Positions 18,010-27,969 of a DNA stretch of 46,933 nt are shown piece after piece (position 1 is the first letter of the stretch; every line of letters starts with the position of its first letter). Origin of the DNA: Porticoccaceae bacterium (GTDB lineage Bacteria; Pseudomonadota; Gammaproteobacteria; Pseudomonadales; Porticoccaceae). Position numbers and translations under genes: made by a program. The notes under the pieces were generated by a model that searched no databases, had not been told where the DNA came from, and worked only from the letters and a program-made list of their open reading frames with translations. Location: contig JAQWMF010000043.1 of NCBI GenBank assembly GCA_029246925.1, positions 1 to 46,933 on the forward strand, in the 5' to 3' direction.

Positions 18010-19269
18010 TTATGGGTTGTTGGTCAATTTATCGCTGGATGTTGGAAATGTCATGTTCGGTTGTTGATTGATAGGTTCGGGTGAGTAAGATTTTATAGTG
18101 ACCAATGCGCCCATATAGGGGTGATCGATATAATAGACTTCGTCTGTCTGAATTCGCTTTGATTGTTTTATCGGCCAGATTGCTTCAATGGGATATTGAT
18201 TAGTATCAACAGTAGCTAAGGGTTGCGCAGTGGTGTCCCTTGGAGAATCAAGTAATGGGGTTAAAGCGTTAAGATTGTAGCCTTCAAGAGCCTCCAATAA
18301 AGACTCTGGTCCACTATCTGCATTTGTCCCGTGGTCGTCTAAACTAGGTACAAGTAATGCGAATTTTCTGGAAAACTGTAGTGCCTTTAGTAAGCTTTCT
18401 TCCTCGGGATTTAGATTCTTTTGAGGTATAGCAGGCAAAACAATTTCCAAATTTTCTGAGGGTGAGAAGTTAATTCGCCATAAATCACTTTCAAAATGCA
18501 GATATCTGGATTTATAGAATCGCAATGTGCCTTCAATAATTTGCCTATTAGCCTGTTCTTGCTGGGTTTTAACTAGCACCCATGGGCTCTGTTCCTTAGA
18601 GTCAATTTGAAAACGCCATGCTTGATGAAAACGAACCTTATATTTACGTCTGTTTAGAGCTCTTGCAGTATCGTTAAGATCGCGTAATTTTTTATTAAGT
18701 TTTTGGAAAGGTTGCTCATAAACTGGTTTGAATTCGATAGCGCTAGTATCTATTTGCTGTCGATCTACCTCAGGCGTTTCAAGGGATTCTAATGGATCAG
18801 GGTCTAAGCTACCCACTTTAGCAACTTCGACATTATCATTATTTTGATAGGGTATGGATGCTTCGGGGATAAGTGTCGAGCCATGGTTATAGTATTGCAG
18901 GTAATATTGGCCTGTACCTAGCAAAATGGACAGGCGCTTAGAAAAATTCTTTTGTTCAGGTTCAATAATTGATGCTGTAGATGATGGGTCTAAAATAGGC
19001 CGCCGCATTATGCCAATATTCGGATACGAGTTGGTTAAATCTAGCCAATTTTCGGGAAAGCTAATCTGGAAATCTTGCGGTGCAGTTTCACTGCCAGTAA
19101 TCGTTTTTTGATCAAATAGTATGACCTCGACTTGATACCAGTTTTCGGCGCTAGGATCAGTTTCTTGAGTCTGTTGTTCAGCGATTAAGTTGTTAGATAG
19201 AGTAAAAAAAGGAACCATAGCAACTAGCAGAAATCTGCTTAGAGGAGCTTTGTGGCTTGAGAAAAACAT
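18010..19269 (-). CDS. csiV: CsiV-family periplasmic protein
   Basis: 419 residues with an N-terminal signal sequence (FLLVAMVPFFTLSNNLIA|EQ). The mature protein starts with WYQVEVILFDQ, the signature of CsiV (PF10972), and has the typical long Pro/Ser-rich middle, FQIDSKEQSPW and RYLHFESDLW segments. In Vibrio, CsiV binds peptidoglycan and is needed for cell-shape integrity under D-amino acid stress through LpoA/PBP1A. The position 20 bases downstream of mfd is the usual one for this family. Assigned from motif and context. Confidence 0.82.
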   Translation of the reverse strand: MFFSSHKAPLSRFLLVAMVPFFTLSNNLIAEQQTQETDPSAENWYQVEVILFDQKTITGSETAPQDFQISFPENWLDLTNSYPNIGIMRRPILDPSSTASIIEPEQKNFSKRLSILLGTGQYYLQYYNHGSTLIPEASIPYQNNDNVEVAKVGSLDPDPLESLETPEVDRQQIDTSAIEFKPVYEQPFQKLNKKLRDLNDTARALNRRKYKVRFHQAWRFQIDSKEQSPWVLVKTQQEQANRQIIEGTLRFYKSRYLHFESDLWRINFSPSENLEIVLPAIPQKNLNPEEESLLKALQFSRKFALLVPSLDDHGTNADSGPESLLEALEGYNLNALTPLLDSPRDTTAQPLATVDTNQYPIEAIWPIKQSKRIQTDEVYYIDHPYMGALVTIKSYSPEPINQQPNMTFPTSSDKLTNNP

Positions 19270-19289
19270 CCAGGTTCCTTTTGCTTAAG

Positions 19290-22200
19290 TTATAGCGTCT
19301 CAGTGAGTGAGCAAAGCATAGCATACACTGAAGTTAGTCTGAGATCAGGGGTTTCCATAGGCATTGTGAAACTCAATTGATCATTATTCAATAGTCTATA
19401 TTTATTTGGATTTTCCTGTACCCATTTAATGATGGTGATTGGTTCGACTTTGGTATGTTGAAGAAATTGCAATCGTCCACTGGTAGGGCCTGCCTCAATT
19501 TTCTTAAGCCCAAGCTGTTCACCGATGTGTCGAATTTCAGCTATTTGGAAAAGCGCTTTTACCGGTTCAGGTAATAGTCCAAAACGGTCTATCATCTCTA
19601 CCTGTAATTCGTGAAGCTGCTGTTTATCTTGGCAGTTTGCAAGGCGCTTATAAAACGTTAGGCGCATGTTGACATCGGGTAAATAGCTTGAGGGTATAAG
19701 GGCTGGAATGTGCAAGTTAACATCGATTCCTTGATCGAAGGTAAGTTTTTTATTCGGGCTTTCGCCGCTGCGAATAGCCTCTACCGCTTGGTCAAGCATT
19801 TCTAAATAGAGAGTAAAGCCAATGGTTTGAATATGTCCGCTTTGCTCCTCACCCAATAGCTCGCCAGCGCCCCGTATTTCTAGGTCATTGGTGGCCAGTG
19901 TAAAGCCAGAGCCTAGGTGTTCTGCAGCTGCAATAGCCTCAAGCCGCTTGGTAGCGTCAGTAGTTAGTTTTTTCTCTGGATGGGTCATTAGGTAGGCATA
20001 GGCTTGGTGATGGGATCTTCCAACTCGTCCACGTAGCTGATGCAATTGCGCAAGACCAAACTTATCAGCACGTTCAATAATAATGGTATTGGCGCTAGGT
20101 ATATCAATCCCCGTTTCAATAATGGTAGAGCAGACTAAAACATTAAATCTTTGATGGTAAAAATCGGACATGATTTTTTCCAATTCACGTTCGCGCATCT
20201 GTCCATGGGCTATATTAATTCGCGCTTCAGGAACAAGCTCGGCTAATTCATCTGCGGCACGTTGAATAGATTTAACCTCGTTGTGAAGGTAGTAAACCTG
20301 TCCGCCGCGTAAAATTTCCCTGAGTATGGCTTCTTTAGCGACCCGAGTTTCTTTTTTACGGATAAATGTTTTAACAGAAAGACGCTTGGCTGGCGGCGTA
20401 GCAATAATAGACAGATCTCGAATACTGTGCATTGACATATTAAGGGTGCGAGGAATAGGTGTAGCCGTCATGGTGAGCATATCCACTGAGCTTCTTAGGG
20501 CTTTGAGCTGCTCTTTTTGACGAACACCGAATCTATGTTCTTCATCAATAATCATTAGGCCTAAACTGCTAAAATCGATTTTGGCATGTAGGAGTTTGTG
20601 GGTGCTGATAAGAATATCTACCTTGCCGGACTCCACCTGACTAATTATCTGCTGTTGTTCTTTAGCTGTTTTAAACCTTGATAACTCTTCAACATGAATC
20701 GGCCAATTGGCAAATCGATCCCGAAAATTTTCTAAATGCTGATGAGCGAGCAGGGTGGTTGGCACCAAAATGACTACCTGTTTGTTACTTGAAACCACCG
20801 TAAAAGCGGCACGCATAGCGACCTCAGTTTTACCAAAGCCTACATCGCCGCAAACAAGTCTATCCATAGGCTGTGGGCTTAACAGATCCTTTCGTACAGC
20901 ATCGATGGTGGTTAGCTGGTCAGCGGTTTCCTCAAAGGGAAATTCACTACAGAATTGGCGATATTCCTCTTCATTGTTATTACAGGAAAAGCCTTTGCGA
21001 GCAGCGCGACGTGAATAGATGTCAAGTAATTCGGCAGCAGTATCCCTGACTTTTTCAGCCGCTTTCTTTTTAGCCTTGTCCCATTTGTCAGAGCCCAAAC
21101 GGTGAAGCGGGGCCATTGTTTCATCGCCGCTACCACTAAATCGACTGATCATGTGAAGTGATGAAACTGGTACATAGAGTTTGGCATCATCAGCATAGAT
21201 GAGGGTCAAAAATTCTTGTTCTGCCCCGTCAACCGCTAGAAGAATCAAACCATTGTAGCGACCTACGCCATGGTCTAAATGCACTACTGGTGAACCTATT
21301 TTAAGTTCTGCCAAACTTTTGAAAATATAATCTGGGGATTCAGAGGCTGTTGATCGCCGTCTTCGTTGCATGACCTGTTGGCCAAAGAGCTCACCCTCAG
21401 TGATAAGGCACATATTGCGCTGTTGGCAATAAAATCCTTGATCGATAGGGTAAATGCAAATACCCATTGTTTCGCTAGATGTTTCAAACGCCTGCCAAGA
21501 GTCAAATATTATTGGTTTGATATCGTTGGCGGCTAAAAGATCAGTCAGAGCCTCTTTTCGACCCGCTGATTCGGCACAAAATAATATATCTGTAGTAGCG
21601 GGGATACCAAGAATAAATTGCTCTAATTTTTCTAGCGGATTGCTTTGTTTGCTATTGGCGCTTATGTCTGGAATACCGGACTTTATTTCAATTTTTTGGT
21701 GTGAGGCATTCTGTTCTTTATAAATAATATTGAGCTGTTTAAATTCAGAAAAAAGATCTTCAACCGTTATAAAAATTTCTTTGGGTTCTAGCAGAGGCCT
21801 TTGAGGATCGACCCCATACTCTGTATAGCGACGATTAATATCCTGCCATAAAGTATTGGCAGTACTGTATAGGTCACCTTGCATAAAGACCTGGGTTTGC
21901 TCGGGGAGATAGTCAAACAGGGTGGCAGTTTGGTCAAAAAATAGGCTCAGATAATATTCAATACCCTGAGGGGCGATGCCTTGTTTTACATCTTTATAGA
22001 CAGGGCAATCAATGGTTGATTGATCAAAGTGATCATGCCAGCGATTAAGGAATTGATTGATGCCTTCTTTATCGAGTGGAAATTCACGTGCAGGCAGTAA
22101 TCTTAGACGGTCTACACCGGATAGAGTGCGTTGTGATTCCGGATCAAAAATTCTAAGTGATTCAATATCATTGTCGAGTAAGTCGATTCTAAACGGGGCT

Positions 22201-22715
22201 TTTTCACCCATGGGAAAGATATCAATTATTGACCCGCGAAACGCATATTCACCATGCTCATAGACTGTATCTACACGTTGATAACCAGCTCTAGTTAACT
22301 GACCGTGTAATTTGTCGCGGTCGAGTGTTTCATCAACCTGATAATCAAATAATCGTGAAGCTAAATAATCAGTAGGTGGTAGTTGATGGAGTAATGAAGG
22401 CAGAGGTAATACAAGTACAGTTTGTTTTAACGTTGGTAGCTCGCTAAGTATTTGTATACGGTCAGAAATAATATCTTGGTGAGGAGAGAAAATATCATAG
22501 GGTAGGGTTTCCCAATCTGGGAAAACCTTTGTTTCTATTCCACTACCCTGCAAGAAAAAGGTAATTGCTCGCCGAAGTGCTGAGGCCTCGGCTGTTGTAG
22601 CGGTGATTACTAGTGATACACCCGAATAATTAACAGCGTTTTCGGCAATGGTTAATGCTTGTGCTGTAGAGCCAAGGGCTGCCCAATCAGATTGACTTTT
22701 TTTTGCGTTACTCAT
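19290..22715 (-). CDS. mfd: transcription-repair coupling factor Mfd
   Basis: 1141 residues, standard length. The N-terminal UvrB-like domains are followed by the RNA-polymerase-interacting (CarD-like) domain around residues 470-550 (GSPVVHLDHGVGRYNGL). The superfamily 2 translocase has GDVGFGKTEVAMRAAF (Walker A), DEEHRFG, TATPIPRTLNM, ETGIDIPSANT and QLRGRVGRS. A C-terminal TRCF domain closes the protein. Mfd removes stalled RNA polymerase at lesions and recruits UvrA. Its start codon is 183 bases from the divergent GAPDH gene. Confidence 0.97.
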   Translation of the reverse strand: MSNAKKSQSDWAALGSTAQALTIAENAVNYSGVSLVITATTAEASALRRAITFFLQGSGIETKVFPDWETLPYDIFSPHQDIISDRIQILSELPTLKQTVLVLPLPSLLHQLPPTDYLASRLFDYQVDETLDRDKLHGQLTRAGYQRVDTVYEHGEYAFRGSIIDIFPMGEKAPFRIDLLDNDIESLRIFDPESQRTLSGVDRLRLLPAREFPLDKEGINQFLNRWHDHFDQSTIDCPVYKDVKQGIAPQGIEYYLSLFFDQTATLFDYLPEQTQVFMQGDLYSTANTLWQDINRRYTEYGVDPQRPLLEPKEIFITVEDLFSEFKQLNIIYKEQNASHQKIEIKSGIPDISANSKQSNPLEKLEQFILGIPATTDILFCAESAGRKEALTDLLAANDIKPIIFDSWQAFETSSETMGICIYPIDQGFYCQQRNMCLITEGELFGQQVMQRRRRSTASESPDYIFKSLAELKIGSPVVHLDHGVGRYNGLILLAVDGAEQEFLTLIYADDAKLYVPVSSLHMISRFSGSGDETMAPLHRLGSDKWDKAKKKAAEKVRDTAAELLDIYSRRAARKGFSCNNNEEEYRQFCSEFPFEETADQLTTIDAVRKDLLSPQPMDRLVCGDVGFGKTEVAMRAAFTVVSSNKQVVILVPTTLLAHQHLENFRDRFANWPIHVEELSRFKTAKEQQQIISQVESGKVDILISTHKLLHAKIDFSSLGLMIIDEEHRFGVRQKEQLKALRSSVDMLTMTATPIPRTLNMSMHSIRDLSIIATPPAKRLSVKTFIRKKETRVAKEAILREILRGGQVYYLHNEVKSIQRAADELAELVPEARINIAHGQMRERELEKIMSDFYHQRFNVLVCSTIIETGIDIPSANTIIIERADKFGLAQLHQLRGRVGRSHHQAYAYLMTHPEKKLTTDATKRLEAIAAAEHLGSGFTLATNDLEIRGAGELLGEEQSGHIQTIGFTLYLEMLDQAVEAIRSGESPNKKLTFDQGIDVNLHIPALIPSSYLPDVNMRLTFYKRLANCQDKQQLHELQVEMIDRFGLLPEPVKALFQIAEIRHIGEQLGLKKIEAGPTSGRLQFLQHTKVEPITIIKWVQENPNKYRLLNNDQLSFTMPMETPDLRLTSVYAMLCSLTETL

Positions 22716-22898
22716 GTGCTGTTTTTCTCTAATCGGATTTGGGTATTTTGGCTAGGCCACTTAAGCATAGCTATTTTACTCTACTTAGCTAATCTGTTTG
22801 TAAAAAATATCGATTCGCTGATTCTTACTATTAAATTTTGTCTATAGTTTATTAAGATCACAGATAAATAATTATTTCACAATAAAAGGACTTATAAA

Positions 22899-24386
22899 GT
22901 GAATAAAGAAGTACGACCATCACCCGAGAACTTTTTTTTAGACTGGAAGCAAAGAGAAGCATTGGCAGAGGGAATGATACCGCTGATTGGAAAATTATAT
23001 AGGGGGTCAAACGTATCCACCTATATGTACGGTAAAAGTATGGTGAATAAATCCGTCACCGATATTATGAAAGCGCATCGGTTTGTCCGTCAGGTTGAAA
23101 AAAATGAACTATCTGAATTTGACACAGCTCCCATGTTACAGGCCATAAGCCGACTTAGTTTAGGTCCAGCGCATATCGATATTGGTAAGTTGGTGGTTAA
23201 ATTTCAGACGATGAAACAATCAACATCCATAGACGGTTTTGTCGCTGCCGAATTGGCTGGCTGTATAGGCTCTAAGTTAAAGCCGCTAGTGCAGCCTCAG
23301 GATATTGTGCTTTATGGTTTTGGACGCATAGGAAGATTGCTGGCAAGACTTTTGATTGATAAGGCCGGTGGTGGTGATGTATTGCGTCTTCGTGCAATAG
23401 TGGTGCGCAAAGGAAGTCAATCAGACAATGATTTAGAAAAGCGTGCTGCATTGTTGCGTCAGGATTCTGTTCATGGCTCGTTTAGAGGCACAATTCGCGT
23501 GCTTAGTGAATGCAATACTCTAGTTGTTAATGGCAACCCAATACGAGTTATATATGCAGATCAACCAGAGGATATAGACTATACGGAGTACGCTATTAAT
23601 GATGCTTTGATTGTTGATAACACGGGAATATGGACCGATCGTAAAAATCTTCAGCGTCATCTGCGCACGGGTGCTAAAAAAGTATTGCTGACAGCACCCG
23701 CAGGTGGCGATATTCCTAATATTGTGTATGGGGTTAATCACCATCAGATTAGCCCAGCTGAAGACGTTATTTCAGCGGCATCTTGCACCACTAATGCTAT
23801 TGTACCTGTACTTAAAACAATCCTTGATGAATATGGTATTGAGCATGGTCATGTAGAGACCGTGCATGCCTATACCAATGATCAAAATCTTATCGATAAT
23901 TATCATCCGGGTGATCGTCGTGGCCGAAGTGCTGCTTTAAATATGGTTCTAACCTCTACAGGAGCTGCAAAGGCTGTAGCAAAGGCAATTCCTGAGCTTG
24001 AGGGTAAGTTAACAGGTAACGCAATTAGGGTGCCTACGCCCAATGTTTCTATGGCCATTCTTAATCTACAGTTAAGTCGATCAGTGACAAGAAGTGAGCT
24101 TAATGAATTCCTTAGATATATGGCACTGCATAGTCCCTTTCAACAGCAGATAGGCTATACGGTATCCACGGAAGCTGTTTCAACCGATTTTGTGGGCTCT
24201 AGACAGGCTACTGTGGTTGATTCTGAGGCAACTATTGTCTCTGGTAGAAATGCCATAATTTATTGTTGGTATGACAATGAGTTTAGTTACAGCTGTCAGG
24301 TTGTTAGATGCATTGAAAAATTTGCAGGTGTTGATTGGCAGCGCTATCCTACAGGAGACTATTCACCCAATAAGAACTTTCCATGA
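22899..24386 (+). CDS. gap: glyceraldehyde-3-phosphate dehydrogenase, long form with N-terminal extension
   Basis: 495 residues, about 150 longer than common GAPDH. The first ~125 residues form a helical extension; the NAD-binding fold then starts at YGFGRIGRLLARLL. The catalytic Cys is C296 in SAASCTTNA, followed by HAYTNDQNLIDNYHPGDRRGR and GAAKAVAKAIPELEGKLTGNAIRVPTPN. This long type is found next to mfd and nqr in pseudomonads and other marine gammaproteobacteria. The start is GTG with an AAAAGGA ribosome binding site. The stop codon overlaps the next start (ATGA). Glycolytic or gluconeogenic direction cannot be told from sequence. Confidence 0.92.
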   Translation: MNKEVRPSPENFFLDWKQREALAEGMIPLIGKLYRGSNVSTYMYGKSMVNKSVTDIMKAHRFVRQVEKNELSEFDTAPMLQAISRLSLGPAHIDIGKLVVKFQTMKQSTSIDGFVAAELAGCIGSKLKPLVQPQDIVLYGFGRIGRLLARLLIDKAGGGDVLRLRAIVVRKGSQSDNDLEKRAALLRQDSVHGSFRGTIRVLSECNTLVVNGNPIRVIYADQPEDIDYTEYAINDALIVDNTGIWTDRKNLQRHLRTGAKKVLLTAPAGGDIPNIVYGVNHHQISPAEDVISAASCTTNAIVPVLKTILDEYGIEHGHVETVHAYTNDQNLIDNYHPGDRRGRSAALNMVLTSTGAAKAVAKAIPELEGKLTGNAIRVPTPNVSMAILNLQLSRSVTRSELNEFLRYMALHSPFQQQIGYTVSTEAVSTDFVGSRQATVVDSEATIVSGRNAIIYCWYDNEFSYSCQVVRCIEKFAGVDWQRYPTGDYSPNKNFP

Positions 24387-25174
24387 TAATCGAGCAAATT
24401 TGGACTAATAACGCTTGGCGTAATTTTAATTACCTCATTGTCTGTCCTGAGACCGGTGATGCTATGGCTATTGACCCTTTGGATCACCAGCAATGCCTCG
24501 ATGTGGCAAATAAACAGGGTTGGACAATCACTAAAATTTTAAATACCCATGAGCACCATGATCATATCGAGGGAAATAAGCCCCTTGTGCAAGCCACTGG
24601 GGCTGAGCTATTAGCTCATATAGGAGCGCAGGGTGCTATATCTGATATTGATACAACGCTCGTTGGTGGTGAGGTAATTACTGTAGGAACAACGGTCGAA
24701 TTACAGGTTATAGATACCCCTGGGCATACTATGAGTCACGTTTGTCTATTATCTAAAACGTCAACCCCAGTATTGTTTAGTGGCGACACATTATTTAATG
24801 CGGGGGCAGGGAACTGCCATGGGGGTGGTCATCCTGAGGCGTTGTATACAACATTTTCTGATATTTTTTCAAAGCTACCTGATGAAACCCAGATTTATCC
24901 TGGGCATGATTATATTGTTAATAACTTGCAGTTTACCCTTGATCGCGAGCCTGATAATAAGGTGGCTAGAAACTTATTAAAGCAGGTTGAAATTCAGGAT
25001 ACGAATAACCCCTTAGTTACAACGATTGAATTAGAAAAACAAATAAACTGTTTTTTACGCCTAGATAACCACGAAATCGTTGCTAACCTGAAAGATTCAG
25101 TGGCTAACTTTCCCGATAAGCCTACCCCCAAAGAGGTATTTCTTGCTTTAAGGGCATTGCGAAATGATTGGTGA
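24383..25174 (+). CDS. gloB: glyoxalase II-like metallo-beta-lactamase hydrolase
   Basis: 263 residues. Metal-binding motifs: THEHHDHIEGN, DTPGHTMSHV, FSGDTLFNAGAGNCHGGG and YPGHDY, with the GloB C-terminal helical region (NNLQFTLDREPDN). Glyoxalase II hydrolyses S-lactoylglutathione to lactate. The AGAGNCHGGGHPE stretch in place of the usual AGCGRxFEG marks a divergent subgroup, so the exact thioester substrate is uncertain. It overlaps the GAPDH gene by 4 bases (ATGA), a pairing that fits: methylglyoxal arises from triose phosphates, GAPDH substrates. Confidence 0.85.
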   Translation: MIIEQIWTNNAWRNFNYLIVCPETGDAMAIDPLDHQQCLDVANKQGWTITKILNTHEHHDHIEGNKPLVQATGAELLAHIGAQGAISDIDTTLVGGEVITVGTTVELQVIDTPGHTMSHVCLLSKTSTPVLFSGDTLFNAGAGNCHGGGHPEALYTTFSDIFSKLPDETQIYPGHDYIVNNLQFTLDREPDNKVARNLLKQVEIQDTNNPLVTTIELEKQINCFLRLDNHEIVANLKDSVANFPDKPTPKEVFLALRALRNDW

Positions 25175-25250
25175 TTTTTGTCGCTTATTCACCTGATACT
25201 AGCAATAAATAAAAAAATCGGTGAAAAACGGGCTATTTGGGGACGTTAAA

Positions 25251-25280
25251 CTGGCATCAAAACCCTAAGAAGATTATACT
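25251..25280 (+). promoter_or_regulatory. possible sigma-70 promoter of the nqr operon
   Basis: CTGGCA (25251-25256) and TATACT (25275-25280) are separated by 18 bases, each matching the consensus at 4 to 5 of 6 positions. This would give a transcript leader of about 150 bases before nqrA, containing the hairpin at 25296-25335. Confidence 0.4.
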
Positions 25281-25295
25281 CCCGCGCGAAATTGT

Positions 25296-25335
25296 TGACC
25301 AAATACGCTTTAGTGGTTACTGCGTATATTGGTCA
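25296..25335 (+). promoter_or_regulatory. long inverted repeat in the nqrA leader
   Basis: TGACCAAATACGC (25296-25308) pairs with GCGTATATTGGTCA (25322-25335) over 13 base pairs with one bulged A and a 13-base loop. A third TGACCAA follows at 25369-25375, close to a TTTGG. It is not followed by a T-run, so it is not a simple terminator. It could be an operator for a dimeric regulator or a leader RNA structure. Confidence 0.6.
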
Positions 25336-25441
25336 GTTAAATAGATGTTTTTGAGCGCTGGGTGATTCTGACCAAGAAGGTTTGGCCTGTAATCACAGTT
25401 TTGTTCTTAAAATGTTTTTAATCTCGTCAATGGTATTTTCT

Positions 25442-26773
25442 ATGATTAAAATTCGCCGCGGATTGGACCTGCCTATATCAGGTGCGCCAAAGCAAGAAAT
25501 TCACGATGGCCCGAAAACCAGTCAAATTGCGATTATTGGCTCTGATTTTCATGGTATGAAGCCGACCATGGACGTAAAGGTTGGCGATAGTGTTAGTAAG
25601 GGTCAGTTGCTTTTTACCGATAAAAAGAACTCGGGTGTTCGCTTTACATCACCATCATCTGGCACAGTGGTAGCAATTAACCGTGGCGAGAGGCGTGTTT
25701 TTCAGTCATTGGTCATTGATATCGATGGTGATGAAAAAATAACGTTCCCCTCATTTGAAGCAGATAAACTATCGTCCTTAGGCCGTCAGCAGATAGTCGA
25801 TAATTTGGTTAATTCTGGACAGTGGGTTAGCTTTAAAACGCGTCCTTATTCTAAAGTGCCGGCTATTGATAGCGCACCAGCTTCAATCTTTGTGAATGCT
25901 ATGGATACCAATCCATTGGCGGCAGATCCACAGGTAATTATTGCAGAGCGTCAGCAAGACTTTGCTAATGGCCTGAATGTTATTTCAACATTAACTGAGG
26001 GTTCGGTTAATCTTTGTGTTGAGTCTAATGCATCTGTTAATGCAGAGCATGTTGAGCTTCACAAATTTTCTGGCCCTCATCCAGCGGGTCTTTCTGGTAC
26101 GCATATCCACTACATAGATCCAGTGAGCGCAGATAAGACCGTATGGACCATCAATTACCAAGACGTAATCGCCATTGGCGTTCTATTTACTACAGGTGAA
26201 ATTGATAATCGCCGTGTTGTTGCACTGGGCGGACCTCAGGTAACAGAGCCGCGTTTGATCAGAACTATCTTGGGTGCAAATCTTAACCAGTTAGTTATTG
26301 GCGAACTGCTTAATGATGAAAATCGTGTTATTTCAGGTTCAGTTCTCAGCGGTCGAAAGGCGGCGGGTAATTTTTCTTTTCTTGGCCGTTACCATAATCA
26401 GGTATCCGTGATTCGCGAAGGCCGTGAAAGAGAGTTTCTACACTATCTTCGTCCGGGTATTAACAAACATTCTGCATTGCCGATTTTTGCAGGCGGTCTT
26501 AAGAAAAAGTTATTCGATATGACATCTAGCACCAATGGCAGTGAACGGGCAATGGTTCCCGTGGGTGGCTATGAAAATGTAACAGCCTTAGATGTGTTAC
26601 CTGTTCAATTGTTGCGATCGCTGATTATCGGTGACACAGAGATGGCTCAAAAATTAGGTTGTTTAGAACTTGATGAAGACGATGTGGGTTTATACACCTA
26701 TGTTTGCGTCGGTAAGTATGAATACGGCCCGATTCTTCGTGACAATCTCACTAGAATTGAGAAGGAGGGTTAA
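25442..26773 (+). CDS. nqrA: Na+-translocating NADH:quinone reductase subunit A
   Basis: 443 residues from the ATG at 25442, which gives the family N-terminus [14 protein letters not shown]. The frame is open upstream to a TTG at 25382, but those 20 residues are not part of NqrA. NqrA is a peripheral cytoplasmic subunit of Na+-NQR implicated in ubiquinone binding. Conserved segments include [18 protein letters not shown] and the SVxLCVxSNAS-like stretch. The ribosome binding site is weak. First gene of the nqrABCDEF-apbE-nqrM run; nqrB starts 5 bases after its stop. Confidence 0.95.
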   Translation: MIKIRRGLDLPISGAPKQEIHDGPKTSQIAIIGSDFHGMKPTMDVKVGDSVSKGQLLFTDKKNSGVRFTSPSSGTVVAINRGERRVFQSLVIDIDGDEKITFPSFEADKLSSLGRQQIVDNLVNSGQWVSFKTRPYSKVPAIDSAPASIFVNAMDTNPLAADPQVIIAERQQDFANGLNVISTLTEGSVNLCVESNASVNAEHVELHKFSGPHPAGLSGTHIHYIDPVSADKTVWTINYQDVIAIGVLFTTGEIDNRRVVALGGPQVTEPRLIRTILGANLNQLVIGELLNDENRVISGSVLSGRKAAGNFSFLGRYHNQVSVIREGREREFLHYLRPGINKHSALPIFAGGLKKKLFDMTSSTNGSERAMVPVGGYENVTALDVLPVQLLRSLIIGDTEMAQKLGCLELDEDDVGLYTYVCVGKYEYGPILRDNLTRIEKEG

Positions 26774-26778
26774 TCCAT

Positions 26779-27969
26779 ATGCGTAAATTCCTTGATAAAT
26801 TAGAGCCTAACTTTAAAAAAGGCGGTAAGTGGGAGGGTTGGTATGCACTCTTTGAAGCTATTGATACCGGCCTGTTTAAACCTGCTGATGTGACTAAAAA
26901 TAGTTCACATGTAAGAGATAATATTGATCTTAAGCGCGTGATGATCGCCGTATGGTTAGCTACTTTCCCCACCATGTTTTTTGGTATGTGGAATATTGGT
27001 TTTCAAGCTAACAGCATTATGGCTGATATGGGTATGGCGAGTCAGGAAGGACTTCGCGGCATCTTTATTGGCTTACTAGCGGGTTATGACGCTAACAGCA
27101 TCTGGGACAATATGATCCATGGTGCGGCCTATTTTATTCCTATTTATGCGATTACCTTTATTGTGGGTGGTTTTTGGGAAGTATTATTTGCCAGCGTTCG
27201 TGGTCATGAAGTCAACGAAGGCTTCTTTGTAACCTCGGTTCTCTTTGCTCTTTGCTGTCCACCAGACTTGCCTCTATGGATGGTTGCCGTTGGTATTAGC
27301 TTTGGTATTGTTATCGGTAAAGAAATTTTTGGCGGTACAGGAAAGAATTTCCTAAACCCTGCATTGACTGGTCGAGCATTCCTATATTTTGCTTATCCCG
27401 CTTATATGAGTGGAGATATGGTATGGACTGCAGTAGACGGTTATGCGGGCGCTACTATGCTTTCAATTGCTGCAACTGACGGTGTTAATGCGTTAGCACA
27501 AACAGCCACATGGATGGATTCATTTATCGGTACTATCCAGGGTTCTATAGGTGAAACATCTACATTAGCCATCCTTATTGGAGGGGCTCTATTGGTGAGT
27601 ATGAAAATTGCCTCATGGCGCATCATTGGTGGTGTACTTGTTGGTTCTGCGCTAGTTTCCATGCTGTTTAATAGTATTGAATCCACTAATCCGATGTTTG
27701 CACTGCCTTTCTATTGGCACTGGGTGATTGGCGGCTTCGCTTTTGGTGCCATTTTTATGGCAACTGATCCAGTATCTGCAGCAATGACCAATACAGGTAA
27801 GTTTATTTTCGGTTTACTCATTGGTGTAATGGTTATTCTTATTCGAGTGGTTAATCCGGCCTTCCCAGAAGGTATGATGTTGGCAATTCTATTCGCTAAC
27901 CTGTTTGCACCACTAATTGATCACTATGTTGTTGAGTCTAATATCAAGAGGAGGCTAGCACGTGGCTAA
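26779..27969 (+). CDS. nqrB: Na+-NQR subunit B (covalent FMN)
   Basis: 396 residues with about ten membrane helices. The covalent FMN site is the Thr of YAGATMLS, equivalent to Thr236 of Vibrio NqrB; ApbE, encoded downstream, attaches it. NqrB also holds riboflavin and is central to Na+ translocation. A strong GGAGGG ribosome binding site lies inside the end of nqrA. The 3' end overlaps nqrC by 8 bases. Confidence 0.96.
   Translation: MRKFLDKLEPNFKKGGKWEGWYALFEAIDTGLFKPADVTKNSSHVRDNIDLKRVMIAVWLATFPTMFFGMWNIGFQANSIMADMGMASQEGLRGIFIGLLAGYDANSIWDNMIHGAAYFIPIYAITFIVGGFWEVLFASVRGHEVNEGFFVTSVLFALCCPPDLPLWMVAVGISFGIVIGKEIFGGTGKNFLNPALTGRAFLYFAYPAYMSGDMVWTAVDGYAGATMLSIAATDGVNALAQTATWMDSFIGTIQGSIGETSTLAILIGGALLVSMKIASWRIIGGVLVGSALVSMLFNSIESTNPMFALPFYWHWVIGGFAFGAIFMATDPVSAAMTNTGKFIFGLLIGVMVILIRVVNPAFPEGMMLAILFANLFAPLIDHYVVESNIKRRLARG

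Noticed and set aside
25382-25441. Extended N-terminus of NqrA
   Set aside because: The 20 extra residues have no ribosome binding site at the TTG and do not fit the NqrA family start MIKIxxGLDLPI.
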